Shown: positions 1 through 11,476, counted from the first letter of the stretch. The stretch: 64,000 nt of DNA from Cristatella mucedo (GCA_009760855.2 WPIO01000007.1:2443501-2507500); one strand, 5' to 3'. A program made the numbers and translations. The notes: generated by a model from the sequence alone, not told the origin.

Positions 1-129
1 TGAGTGATAACAGGTACACTTTAGCATGCAAATGCACACTAAAGCGCACCACACGGATAGAGCAAATCTGTGAGGAGCAAGTCAGGTTTAAAATTAATGT
101 TCTTTCTCCTTAGAGGACAAGGCAAGCAC

Positions 130-780
130 TGCATGTTGGAAATACAACTCACATGAATGTAATGTATTCCATCTGTAACCCACGTAGCCATAAAGACTAA
201 GTGGGTGTTACGCAGGACAGTTTTGTATAGCTGCAAGCACAGCCCTACGCGGCTTTTCTCTATGCATTCGGTAACTAATAATAATATTAACGCACTTGAT
301 TACAGCGCCCTCGAGAACTCAATCTATTCTAGGCGCTTACTTGCTGCAAGGGGAAACACGATGAGATGATGAGTAATACATTATTGGTGAGCCCGTGCTG
401 AACATAGGTAAGGCGGTTGCTTCACGAACTCGGTCCGATGGTCGGGGGTTGCGATTGCTGCAGTGTGCACGATCTTATAGCCACTGCAAAGACGGGGGTG
501 CTTAGCCGCTAAAGGCTCTTCTTTTGCTATACAAAAAGACGGCTGTTAAAGCTAGGATTCGAATGGTGGGTGTATCATGCTTGCTAAACAACATGAATAA
601 CATGGTTCGGGGTGACATGAACAGGGGTCAGCATGCAGTGTGGTTAGTGGCAGAAGCAGTGTCAGCACGAATAAGCACATGAAGGACAAATCGACAGGGG
701 GGACCCACTAAATGCGTACTAAAGTAGGTGTGTTTCAACGGAGTCAAAGAGACAGTGGGAGAGCGATAGCAGAGGCAGGA
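130..780 (-). mobile_element. L2-like LINE 3'-end fragments, nested and degraded
   Basis: 130-260 carries the 3' end of the TAATGTA-tailed subfamily. 280-400 and 560-780 carry the 3' end of the (ATT)n-tailed subfamily on the minus strand (CGCCCTCGAGAACTCAAT, AGGCGCTTACTTGCTGCAA). A SINE-like block splits it. Many small indels are present. Confidence 0.6.
405..565 (+). mobile_element. tRNA-derived SINE, degraded
   Basis: Contains GCCACTGCAAAGACGG, TAAAGGCTCTTCTTTTGCTA and ACAAAAAGACGGCTGTTAAA, the same body as the better copy at 16680-16905. The B-box region is eroded. Confidence 0.55.
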
Positions 781-959
781 GAGCAGTGAGGCAGGTGAGT
801 AGCATGGGAAAGTAGCAGGCTCACGACTGCTGAAAAGGATGAGACCATAGTCAGGCTTCAGGGAAGGAGTTGTCAGTTTTGTAAAGACTTTTGGTGGATG
901 CGAGTTCTAACAGTCTAGGACGCTGCAGAGCTAAAGCTTCTGTCGCGCAACGGTTTTAA

Positions 960-2035
960 GAGGAGAAATGGTTACAAGCTGCAATTTATTGTCTACACAG
1001 ACTTGGCTGAGGGTCACGAAGGATGGCTGAAACTGGTGCAGCAGTTCATGGGCAGGTAGAGATACGGAGCCATAGCCGTGGCGTGGCGGAAGGGTGGGTC
1101 AGCGATAAGATACTTTGCTCTGTAGACAGCTGTGATGTACACTTCGATAACCGTCTTAGCTCTTTAGGGCAAAGGAGACACGTGGGTCTTAACATCGTGA
1201 AACTTGAAGAAGCTAGCCTTGGCTGGGCACGCCATATTTCATAGCCTGATTTTGTGGTGGGCCTGGACTTGGCATTCTTGAGGATAGCTCAGGCCGAAAG
1301 GAATTACAATATATCACGCCGAGACAGAACTAGAGGAGCTTGTCTAATTATTTTTTACAAGCCAGCTGTAAAGAAGACAGCTGCCTAATAAGGCGATTTG
1401 GGATTCCGGGAGGTGATGGGCAAGCTGTGGTCAGCAATCTTCTGAATGGAAGCATTTAAAATTTAGGCGGTTGTCGAAAACGACCCTAAATTTCTAGCAA
1501 ATCGTGGATGGTCGCATCGACACTATCATAAAGAGTAACTGCCGTTTTATATCGCAGCCTAGAACGCATGTTGGGGTGTGTTTCCTTAGTGAGCAGATCA
1601 GTTCGCTTTAATTCGGTCATTTAGGTTCAATTAAGATTTTTCCGACATCACGTGATTGAATGTCGGCAAGGCAAGCGATTCCGTTTATCAGTTTGCTGAG
1701 GCAGCAGATTCCGACGTCTGTGAATGACAAATAGCAGAGCTAATCGTCAGCATAAAAAGTGATATCCTACTCCATGGGCCTTAAATCACTTTTTTCCCAG
1801 AGGTTGAGGTGTTAAATGGAGAATAGGCACGGGAACATGTGACCGGACCCTTGAGGGACTCCAAATGGTTACCCGTCTTGCGTGTGAGACCTGACGCCCC
1901 ACACGACACAAGATTGAACACGATCAGACATGTTATGATTTTTAAACCAATGTCCCAGTTGCCAAATCATGTTGCCAGACGCGACTTCATTGCGCTATCA
2001 CATGGTGGCCAGCAGGAGAGGGGGCAGTGCATGTG
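960..2035 (-). mobile_element. L2-like LINE ORF2 remnant (TAATGTA-tailed subfamily)
   Basis: Aligns along its length with the better copy at 5870-7510. Markers include AGCAGTTCATGGGCAGGTAG, GTCGAAAACGACCCTAAATT and GACCCTTGAGGGACTCCA on the plus strand. Reading frames are broken by numerous indels. Confidence 0.6.
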
Positions 2036-2100
2036 AAGCAGCCAAGGCAGCAGCCAAACGCAGCAGCCAAACGGCGGCAGCCAAACGCAGCAGCCACAGC
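2036..2100 (+). repeat. Short tandem repeat of CAGCCAAACG type
   Basis: About five imperfect copies of a 10- to 13-base unit (GCAGCAGCCAAACG) in a row. Confidence 0.8.
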
Positions 2101-2475
2101 ACTCGTGCATTTCTATGTCCGATAACTGGTAACATCAGCCGTGGTTGAGGCATGCATATCTTTCTAGGACAAAGACGATGCTGAGCTTAGCGCAGCGATT
2201 GAACTTTACAACACTCTCAACAGACAGTTTCTATATTCGGTACACACGTTTTCTTCTAGTCATTGCATCGTTTTAAAGTTCCTAAGGCATCTGCCTTCTA
2301 ATCGTGTGCACGATTAATATAATAATAATAATAATTACCGATCACTCTTTTGCCTTTCCAGCTGGGCCAATATTATGTCAGATATTTACACTATGCGGAA
2401 CTCCTGCACTCCTCAGGCAATTTTACAAAAATCACGTTTATTCAGAATTTGCTGCAACTGACGCATGGGATTCAC

Positions 2476-2635
2476 CTGCTGGCTGACGACCAACTGATGA
2501 TAGATGCCCCCAGCGCCATGAGCTCGTCGTGCGTTCCGCCTCGACTGCGACTCCATCCTTGATGCCGACGATGATGTCGCCGTGCGCACGTGGACAGGCG
2601 ATAAGCAATGACTATAGTCTGCGGCCCTCGTGAGC
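2476..2635 (-). pseudogene. ABCB1-like: Gene B NBD1 H-loop exon with single-base losses
   Basis: Aligns base for base with gene A 54510-54346 but is about 160 instead of 165 nt, with five separate one-base deletions. The acceptor is lost: TTGCAG in gene A is TGCG here. The end still reads [11 protein letters not shown] with a good GTGAAT donor. Confidence 0.8.
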
Positions 2636-3064
2636 CGCAGCAGTGACAACAGTGCGATGTCAGCATTAAGCACCTCCTGAGGAGGCCTGTGCAGCTAGCT
2701 ATTAAGCATCATTCGAACAGCAGGAAATCAAGCAATGCAAGCTAACGAAATGCCAAACTGAGCTGCACAAGACTGCCAAGGCACCATTACTCCGTGGCAT
2801 TAAATAGAACAACAAACAGGGGTCCAAGGAAGGTCGTAAATGCTCCACAGATGTGCTGAGCAACTCTAATCCCACAAGGACAGAAAGCCCATTAAGACGC
2901 TCAGTAGCAGGCAGTCTGCCGGCGTAATATCGGCTACAGATTTCCCCATTTCTTTTAAGGAAAAGGAAAATCAAGGAACGTCGAGACAACTGGAAGCCAA
3001 CGATGGGATGGCATGACAGCGCACTGAAGAAGCTGGACGTCACATGTGTGATGCTACCTTGCAC

Positions 3065-3380
3065 TCACCCCCCACCCGATTTGCGTCACAACATACCCTG
3101 ACTTGACCACATTTAAAAAGAACTTATTTAGGACAGCATTTAGTGGGTCCTGTGATTCGTCCTTTATGTACTTATGCGTGCTGACACTGTGCATGCTGCC
3201 ACTAACCACACGTGCATGTTGACCCTGCAGCATGTCACCCTAACCATGTTATTCATGTTGTTTATTAAACATGATACCACTCACCATTCAATCACATTTC
3301 CCCTTTTGCAGCAAATGTAAAGCGCCTAGACAAAAGATTGAGCTCTGAGGGCGCTTTTATTAAGTGTGTTATCATTTTAA
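3065..3380 (+). mobile_element. L2-like LINE 3' end ((ATT)n-tailed)
   Basis: Plus-strand copy of the 3' UTR: GACAGCATTTAGTGGGTCC, GTGCATGCTGCCACTAACCA, GTAAAGCGCCTAGACAAAAG and GAGGGCGCTTTTATTAAGTG. It is inside a gene B intron. Confidence 0.8.
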
Positions 3381-3823
3381 TTGAGTATCTGGTGAATATG
3401 CACCTTCTCTCCTAGAGAAGCTTGAATAGAACGGCGCTTGATATATAGTCCCCGGAGCTCAGACAGAAGTCGTGCGTGTGGCACTGCATCTATGACACGA
3501 CCATACAATTCGCTAATTTTTTGCACCAGTTTGCAGACAATATAGGGCACTGGCCAAAAGAATTGAGAGTGTGTCGTTGGATGAAGGTGCCGCCGCCCCT
3601 GTCGTTGTGGAGTGAGCCGTAACCATTCGAATGTGGTATGGTAGATGGTGCCTGCGAGTAAATAGATGTGCATGGGGCAGTCGCGGGGAGCCAGGATTCC
3701 TCGGGGAGAGAGGTGTAGGGAGTCATGCTTCCCCGCTCCGTGCGCCGTGAAACTACCTCGCGATGGTTCGTACGTCCGGCAGACGTTCTGCACTGTCAAT
3801 GCGGCGAAACTTCGGTTGATCAT
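3377..3823 (-). other. Unrecognised 148-codon open frame
   Basis: An uninterrupted frame lies in a gene B intron. It begins MINRSFAALTVQNVCRTYEP and contains PTTHSQFFWPVPYIVCKLVQ. No domain was recognised. It could be a piece of an unclassified retroelement or chance; its distance from L2 proteins argues against it being L2. Confidence 0.2.
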
Positions 3824-4189
3824 AATAGAATTCGCTTTGTACCGATTGCGCTCGCAGAAGTTGGCATGGCACCTCCGCGGCCATAGCAGATAGTTGACTG
3901 CACGTTTAGGCCGTTATAACAGATATAAGTTATTAAAACACATAAGGCCGGACATCACCTAAACCGAAAACTGAAAACGCGCTGGCTCTGTGTTTGCTAT
4001 AGTCGGCTCGCTGCCGCACTACTGCGCTGCATCTCACTGAACTGCTCTGCTGCCACTGTAAGCTGCTGCCACTGCATCTGCAGCCACTGAAACTGCTGCC
4101 ACTTGTACTCTGCTGCCAACTTAATCTGCGTCTAACTTCACCTGCTGCGCAACTGAGGCATGCCGCAACTGCATTCACGAACACTATTT

Positions 4190-4380
4190 CCCAGTCGGCT
4201 TGCACCAGTGCCAAGAATTCGCTCTCCATGATCAGCGCGCTGAACTGGCCTCGTCCAGCAGTAAGTACTTCTGGTCAGTTGTTGAAACGGGTCCCGCGAC
4301 ACTTGCCTATTGCGCTGCTGTATCCTGGCCGCCGCGTTCAGCTGAGCGCCTCGCTCACCAACGACGAGCGTGTCGATTCC
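4190..4380 (-). pseudogene. ABCB1-like: Gene B decayed NBD1 signature/Walker B exon
   Basis: A CGCAG acceptor precedes GIDTLV, then VGERGAQL, homologous to the gene A exon 54899-54729. After that the LSGGQ region is disrupted by small insertions and many substitutions. A later stretch still aligns to LLDEA-SAL at DNA level (GGACGAGGCCA). No functional ATPase motif remains. The left boundary is approximate. Confidence 0.65.
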
Positions 4381-4399
4381 CTGCGGCAAAAAATTACCA

Positions 4400-5650
4400 G
4401 CCCTGACGCACGAGCAATGGGGGAAATAGCCTGAACGCCTGCGTTGTAATTAGGGTCGTGGATGTACATACCTAGGATTAATCCAAGGATAGTGGACACA
4501 TGACAGTGCACAAGGCAGTAACCAACTAGAGGACTAAAGTGCGCCCGTCGAGTGGCTCACCGCTCTACATGCCCATTCGAGCCAATGGAGCATTACGGGT
4601 CTCTCCTTTGGTACTCCCAGTGTTCTATTGCTTTAGATCTCTGACGACTATTGCAAGAATCTGAAAAACTTAAATAATAGTTTTTTAAAAACCATAAAAA
4701 CGTTAGCGCTGCTACAACCAAATAACAATGCAACTTATATGTGTTTTCGGATTACAATTTTCTAAAACTTTTCAAGTTCAGCCTAACAGAAGAAAAATGT
4801 GATTGAGAGGGAAGCGATAAAGCAAACCTGCCTGGCCTCCGCTAAACCACTGTCCGCAAAAGGCTTTGAGCTCGCCCTGCTCTGGAAACGACGTCGAGCC
4901 TGTGAGTAAGCTGCAAATTACTTTTTACTTCACCTCGGAGTAATACAATAAATCTCGGAAATAAGAAGCAACCAGACAGACAAAAATCTGTCCACAGTAA
5001 TTGCTAGCAGCTCCAGACGGATTAGATTTTCACTTCTGCAGCTTAATAACTTTGGTCTCCAGCTCAGAGGCAATGACTAGTATATATAAACGCAGCTATC
5101 CGGTGTAGCTTCGTTAAACTAATGTGCGACTGTATGCCACCACACCACGGAAATTTGCCTAATTAGTGACAACCAACAAGCCGCCACCGGGGGGAACTAA
5201 GCGAGGAAGAATAGGCCAGAAAAAGCATTAGTCAAAGGTTATGTTTTTCAAAGTTGTTCTTTTTAGAATTACAGCCGTTCCCGTGTTTTTCTCTATTTCT
5301 CTTGCGCTATTTGTTTGCTCGTCCATCTTTTTGAACAGCCTCGACCGACCCTATGCAAACGACCATTGTTCATTTTGTACATGTTTAAGCCAATACAAAG
5401 TTGCTTGTGCGGCAGCAGTTATTTTGGGTGGTTAGACCCTTTTCAGAATACTGTGCGGTGTCTGAAAATTCGTCTCAGTCTTAGCCTTTCTTAAGCTTGT
5501 TGCTATTTCGGAGCTATTTTGCAGTGATATCTGCATTTAGGCATCTTCAAACGTTAGCCATTTGAGATGGCATTTAGTTGCAAATGAGTACAACGTGGAA
5601 CTGAGTCCTACAGGAATCTACACTGAGGGTACAGAGAAAAATTCTCACCT
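4400..5650. other. Intron sequence, nothing recognised
   Basis: AT-rich stretch without exons, recognisable transposon or simple repeat. A short Phe/Leu-rich frame at 5241-5435 has no supporting feature. Confidence 0.5.
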
Positions 5651-5868
5651 CTGCCCACAAAGCCTTTTTTTATACCTAGCTAAACTGCTGCCACCAGTTT
5701 CAGACTCCTCATACCCTCAGGACCTCGACAGAAAATAAATGAGGCATTCCGTCTTTTCACTTAAGACTATGGTGACAAAACGCTTGAGCTCCGGAGGCTC
5801 TAGACTATGGACCTCACGTCCACAATTCTTATGCAGCTGCGTCTTAGCTTTGTAGAGTTGTACGTACT
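5650..5868 (+). mobile_element. L2-like LINE ORF2 C-terminal fragment, degraded
   Basis: Plus-strand segment matching the C-terminal region of the copy at 13360-13570 (ATACCTAGCTAAACTGCTGC, ATACCCTCAGGACC). It converges with the minus-strand copy that starts at 5870. Confidence 0.55.
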
Positions 5869-5869
5869 A

Positions 5870-7510
5870 AGGATGTAATGTAATGTATCTGCGTCAGTAA
5901 CTCCACAAAGTCATAAAGACCATGTGGGTGTTACGCAGGAGAGTTTTGTATAGCGCACTCACAGCCTAAGCGGCTTTCGGTACGCATTCGGTACCCAACA
6001 GACTTCGTAGTCTATAAGCGGAGGAAAGGGACAGCTAATTTATTGTCCACACAGGACCTGAGGGCGCGAACAGACTGAAACTGATGCAGCAGTTCAGCTA
6101 GGTACGAAGGAGCCAAGCCGTGGCGGGCCTTGTGGGTCAGCGTAAGAACTTTGCTCTGTATCCTTTGCTCAACCGGCAACCATCCTAGCTCTTTCAGCAA
6201 AAGTGACACGTGCTCAAACCGCTGGGACTTGAAGACCAGCCTTGCAGCCATATTCATAGTCCGCTGTAGTGGCATAATGGCTTTCTTTGGCAGCCCAGCC
6301 AAAAGGGAATTACAATAATCAAGCCGAGACAGAACTAAAGAGCTAGTTAAATTTTTACAAGCCACTGTGGGAGACAGCTTCTAATCTTGGATAGGGATCG
6401 GATGTGATGGCTAGCTGTAGAGGCAGTCTTCTGAATGAAGCTTTTGAAATTGAGGCAGCTGTCGAAAACGACACCTAAATTACGAGCACGTGGTGAAGGT
6501 CGCACAATAGCATCACCTATTAGAACAGCAAAGCCTTTTAATCCAGCCACACGCTTAGGGTGTCCTATGAGCAGCAGTTCGGTTTTATCGTCATTTAATT
6601 TCAGGAAGTTTTCCGACATCCAGGATACAATTGAGTATCGTCAGCATAGAAGTGATATCCTATTCCATGGGCCTTAATCACTTTTCCCAGAGGTTGTGTA
6701 TAAATGGAGAACAGCAAGGGACCGAGTACAGACCCTTGAGGGACTTCACAGGTGACCCTTCTCATGTCTGAGACCTGACCCCCACACGACACGGATTGAA
6801 CACGATCAGACAAGTATGATTTAAACCACGCCAGTGCTTCGTCTGCCAGACCGATCGTTGTTCTCAATCGTTCAAGCAGAACTTCGTGATCAATGGTGTC
6901 GAAGGCAGCAGACAGATCTAGCAGAGCTAGGGCAGTGACATTCCCGTCGTCGTTGCCACGTAGAATGTCATTGTTAACACGGAGGAGAGCAGTTTCAGTA
7001 GAGTGCTGCCTCTTGAACCCTGATTGAAATGTTTCTGATATTCCATTATTTTCAATATGTTCAACTAGCTGCTTAGCAATAATTTTTTCAAGAATCTTTG
7101 ACAAGAATGGAAGAAGGGAAACTGGACGATAGTTTGCTAGGACCTCTGCGTCTAATCCAGGCTTTTTAAGAATAGGTCTAACGATTGCCGATTTGAAGCC
7201 CAAAGAAGCATTAAAAATCTTGGTTATGGCAGGGCTAAGTTGGTCTGCAAGTGAAGACCACAGAGATGAAGGTATAGGGTCTTCAGGAGACGAGCTCTTT
7301 TTGCTAGACCTTATTAAGGCAGCCACATCACAGGCAGAAACATCGGAGAATCTTTTAAGAAAGGTCACAGGTTGAGGAACGGCGATTGATTTGGTCGGAG
7401 GGGGCTTAATGGAGGCACGAATGTGCACAATTTTTTCAGTAAAGAAGGCTGAAAACTTTTCGGCTGAGCCCTTAATATCTGGGGAGTAAGACCTCACAGC
7501 ATTGGCCAGT
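5870..7510 (-). mobile_element. L2-like LINE with reverse transcriptase (TAATGTA-tailed subfamily)
   Basis: Best copy of this subfamily. From 7510 leftwards the frame reads NAVRSYSPDIKGSAEKFSAF, then RT motifs SLLPFLSKILEKIIAKQLVE, ALLDLSAAFDTIDHEVLLER, PQGSVLGPLLFSIY and the catalytic box FYADDTQLY. Two further frames carry ENFLKLNDDKTELLLIG and LDYCNSLLAGLPKKAI, so at least two frameshifts separate the parts. The 3' end at 5870-6000 holds CCACAAAGTCATAAAGACCA and a TAATGTAATGTA tail. The 5' part with the endonuclease is missing. It is not an active element. Confidence 0.88.
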
Positions 7511-7599
7511 AAAATGATAATGGTAGTAATCATAAGACATTTACGTAGCATCCTAAAAAAAACTAAACATTTCTTTGGGCAATCTTGCATATATGCTGT

Positions 7600-8160
7600 A
7601 GAAGAAACAAGTTCATTGATCAGTGATAAAATGCTCAGTGCCATCATGCATAAACACACTAAAGACAATTCACAAGGACCCAGCAAATGCTGCTAGGAAC
7701 AGGTGTGTTTTTAGCTTATTTTTAACTGTTAAATCGGGTGGGGGAGGGGTGTCACGACGTCAGTCGGAGCGAGTTCCAGGCTTTGACAGCACATAAACTT
7801 AAGGCACGATTCATAAAGGATTTGACTTAGGTTTGAAGCGCAGCTCAACGCCTTGAATCAGAAGAACGACAGTATGTATGTATCCTGTCTGTAACTCCAC
7901 AAAGCCACAAACACTATGTGGGTGGTAGGAAGATGAGTTCTCTATAGCTCACTCAAAGCCTAAGCTTTCGGTACGAATTCGGTAGCCAACAGTGTATGGT
8001 GCTTAAATCTGATTGAAAAGTAGTCTGGATAGGTGGGCTTGAGCAAGAGAATGAAGGATCTTAAGTTGAGTGACAAAACATTGAAGTCGATATGCTACTT
8101 TATGAGGAGCCGGTGCAAGTCAGTAAGAAATGGTGTAATATGACAACTGCAACGTTCATG
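7600..8160 (-). mobile_element. L2-like (ATT)n-subfamily 3' region with nested tail of the other subfamily
   Basis: 7620-7860 and 8000-8160 match the minus-strand 3' region of the (ATT)n subfamily (GAGTTCCAGGCTTTGACAGC, GTGAGTGACAAAA-like). 7872-8000 is the 3' end of the TAATGTA subfamily (CTGTAACTCCACAAAGCCAC), apparently inserted in it. Confidence 0.6.
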
Positions 8161-8653
8161 ATGCTACTATAGATGTTTAGGTAGAATTCAGATATATGAT
8201 CTCCTAAACTATTCAAATGACTTAATTATGCAAATTATATCTATAAGTGACATTTTTCATTTTTTTAACCATTTTTCAATGGAAAGGTCGTATGGATCAT
8301 GCTGATACAAAGTTAATTTGCAAAGGCTGGAGCTTGGGTGAATCTAAAAAAGTTTAAGTCAAGAATATCTGTAAATAGCATGGTGAGTTTAGGCTAGCAT
8401 AGGCCACGAGTGTCCTGAAAAGTGTTGCCTCCTGCCGTATGAATAGCCCTGTGGCAACAAAACGTTCCAAGTATTTTCTTGTCCCACTCCTAAATATAAA
8501 ATACAATCTTTTAGCATGGGATTCTTTTTACTGATGTAAAACATCTGCTTGGCTTGGCTAGTCTTTAAATCACGACCGTCGATGGAAGCACATTGATGGC
8601 ATGCGGGTATCGCTGCTGCAGAGGGTGCAACCTAGGAGCCGGCGGCCACTCAC

Positions 8654-8856
8654 CAGGGCAACTTGGTTATGAACTCGTGAGCGTTTGCCTCCATGGCAGC
8701 CTTCTCGATATCCTGCTGTGTCACGCCATCACGTCCATAGCGGATGTTCTCGGCGATCGTGGTGGCAAAGAGCACGGGCTCCTGGCTCACGATGCCGATC
8801 TGGCGCCTCAGCCAGCGCAAGTTCAGCTTCCGGATGTCCTGCCCGTCCAGCTCCAC
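8654..8856 (-). pseudogene. ABCB1-like: Gene B NBD1 Q-loop exon, one base short
   Basis: Reads [20 protein letters not shown], then [20 protein letters not shown] and a helical part to FITKLP. It is 203 nt versus 204 in gene A because of a missing base next to the donor GTGAGT. The body is otherwise open. Confidence 0.85.
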
Positions 8857-8966
8857 CTGTGACGAGGAGATGGTACAACATAACAACAGAAGGAGCCAAG
8901 CGGCCATAACGCTGTGCTGCTGCACAGATGTGTTGCAGGTCTGGAGGGATGCAAAGTCGGCCGAAC

Positions 8967-9097
8967 CTGTCCGCTCAGCGGGTCGTAGAAACCTCTGTAT
9001 GAGCTGCACGGTCGGTCGTGCTCTTGCCGCAGCCGCTCGGACCGACGAGTGCTACGGTCTGGCCAGAGCGGACTTGCAGAGTCAGCCCTCGAAGAAC
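8967..9097 (-). pseudogene. ABCB1-like: Gene B NBD1 Walker A exon with insertions
   Basis: Reads [19 protein letters not shown], then PSGCGKSTT, then loses frame. Relative to gene A there are four extra bases just after Walker A, duplicating GTCG on the plus strand, and one extra A in a short run, 131 versus 126 nt. Splice sites are intact. The surrounding DNA is almost identical to gene A. Confidence 0.85.
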
Positions 9098-9343
9098 CTG
9101 CCCACAGCGAAAGGCTGCCAGTGCATGTGCTGCTGCCTGCAAAGCTGCTTTACTTTGTGCCAGCAGCAGCACGGTGTGGCTGAAAAGGGCACTTGCCAGC
9201 AACGAGTCACTGTCAACAGTAGCAACAGTTTCAAATGTGTGATGGCAGATATGTGCATTTAGTTTACAGAAAAATAAGAGCAGATGAGTACCATTAGCCT
9301 GGCAACAGTGACAATGGACTCAATGCAAAGTGATGCCCAATAC

Positions 9344-9453
9344 CTTCACGTCAGGCCTCGATGGGTAGTTAAAGTGGACATCGTGAAATGTGATATTGCC
9401 AGAAATTGATTGTGGTCGCTCCCCTGCTTCGGATTCACTGTTAATGTGTGGAC
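9344..9453 (-). pseudogene. ABCB1-like: Gene B NBD1 first exon, frameshifted
   Basis: Acceptor TACAG and donor GTATTG are kept. In the second frame it reads SEAGERPQSISGNITFHDVH, then [10 protein letters not shown], clearly homologous to gene A 55707-55597. It is 110 nt instead of 111; one base is missing near the start. In the phase set by the previous exon a TGA appears close to the exon end. Confidence 0.8.
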
Positions 9454-9884
9454 CTGTAAAGGACCTAGATCGGATGGCCATTCACAGTCATCCCACCATA
9501 TTTATGCCGGCTAGTCAACTCGGCAAAAAAACACTTTACAATCGTTATAAGAATGGTCAATTGCAAGTACATGTATTTGCACATATAGAAACTCACCGCA
9601 AGAAATTGTTTGCATCTCGAATCTTGCCATAAATTACCTCTGAATTTGTGGACTCTTTTGTCGTGTCATTGATAAATACAGAAAATGTTTGGGATTACAG
9701 TACACAGTAATTTTCATGCACCAGGTGCCCAAAACGTTCATGCTGAGGCTATCTCCCGTATAATACCATTGCATGGTCGGATATAGACAGCTTTGTTTGA
9801 AATGACTATTAACACATCCTGCTCTTATGCCTAAACCTTGTGCTCATTTTCACCTTCTTGTCCGTATAAAAGATAAGAGATAAA

Positions 9885-10030
9885 AGAAACTAGCCGATTT
9901 AACAGCCTTTTTTATAGCAGCCGAAAAGACTATCACCAGCCTTTGCAGCGATAATATAAGATTGCACATCAAAGGATTCGGACCTGCGACCTCGGCACCG
10001 AGGTCGGGAAGAGCAGCCGCCTAATGTGAT
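9885..10030 (-). mobile_element. tRNA-derived SINE
   Basis: Minus-strand copy: TTTAACAGCCTTTTTTATAG at the tail, then AAAGGATTCGGACCTGCGAC, a B-box-like block, and CTCGGCACCGAGGTC. The same family occurs at 38425 and 40640. Confidence 0.65.
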
Positions 10031-10049
10031 ATACAAAGTAAAATAAATC

Positions 10050-10700
10050 TGATGGACTAATAATAATACACTTGGTATACCACCCTCAGAGAACTCAATC
10101 TCTTTCTAGGCACTTTACAATTGCTGCAAAGGAAGCACGATCGAATGGTTAGTGGTAGCACGCTGAATACACAACAAGAATAACAAGGTTTGGGCTGACA
10201 TGCACAGGGTCAGCGTGCAAGTATGGTTAGTGGCAGATGCACAGTGTCAGCATGCATTAGCACATAAAGGAAGAATCCCTGTAAACCACTAAATGCTGTG
10301 AAGAATAGGTGCGTTTTTTGTTCTTTTTAAATATGGACAAGTCAGGAAATGCCGTGAGTGAGTGAGAGCACGTCGGGAGTGAGTTCCGGGCTTTGGAAGC
10401 ATACGAACTAAAGGCACGGCCTCCTTTGGATTTGAGATTTGTAAGAGGTATGGGTAAACAGTTGGATTCCAAAATAAGCGAGTGGTACGATGCTTAGCCT
10501 GGTGGTGGTGGAGTAGATCTGATAAGTAGGCTGGAGCCACAGAATGAAGGGACCTAAAAGTGAGTGACAAAACCTTGAAGCCGATTCGTTGCTTGACTGG
10601 GAGCCAGAGCAGGGTCGGCAAGGAGTGGTGTGGTGTGGCAGCTGCTACGCTCACGACAGACAAGTCTAGCTGCACGGAAGAGATTCTCAGTATTCCTTAA
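10050..10700 (-). mobile_element. L2-like LINE 3' end and ORF2 C-terminus
   Basis: The minus-strand frame 10675-10289 reads ATPHHSLPTLLWLPVKQRIG, then FKVLSLTFRSLHSVAPAYLS, the conserved L2 C-terminal block. The 3' UTR runs left to an (ATT)n tail at about 10060. Confidence 0.85.
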
Positions 10701-11134
10701 TTTTTGTAAATCAGACAAACAGCGGATTTAAGTTCCTACCATAGTGTGGTCATCGATATATTTCAAATTTTCAAGATGTTCAGTCCATGGCTGGGAATAC
10801 CTAAAATGGGGCACTTTCAAACGCTGATGTTGAAAGAGCGATGTTGTATTACAGTGGTTCCGGCAGCGGCAGGTCTTATGGAGTCTCACTGAGACACGAG
10901 CGATTTCCTCAACCCATACATATACGAGAGCTCGACGAATCACAGAAGACGTCAAGATATATAACAGATATTAATGACCTGCCGCTGCACTCCGTCAGTG
11001 GCTTAATTACTAGCCACAGGTGAAGAGTAGGCTGTGCTGTGTCAATGGTGTAACTATTGGCCGTAATCGAGGCATACATTAGCCTCAGGGCGCTTTGCTA
11101 ATTGCAAAAGCAGAAGGCGCAGGTGAACATAACA

Positions 11135-11172
11135 GCAATAATAATTAGAATAATAATAATAATAATAATGGT
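11135..11172 (+). repeat. (AAT)n microsatellite
   Basis: ATAATAATAATAATAATAAT-type run in intron sequence. It may mark an eroded LINE or SINE tail. Confidence 0.8.
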
Positions 11173-11476
11173 AATTCGTGCACATACAGGATAACTAAAA
11201 CTTTTTCTAAGCAATTGGACCCAAACTAGAAAGGAAGCAAATCAATTGATTTGTGATAACATGTAAATGCATAAGCATGCATAAGCACACAGTAGACAAG
11301 TCGAAAAGACAGAAAAGGCTACCAGAACATGAAGTCTAATAGCACTTTTTACATCATCATCAAGTCGGGTGATGATACAATTGTGGTTGTGTTTCTCTGT
11401 GTGCATAATTAAGATCGCTGGGAATGCCGGCACACTGCCGGTGCAGGCAGACCGGTAGTGCCCTAAGGTAGTGTTT

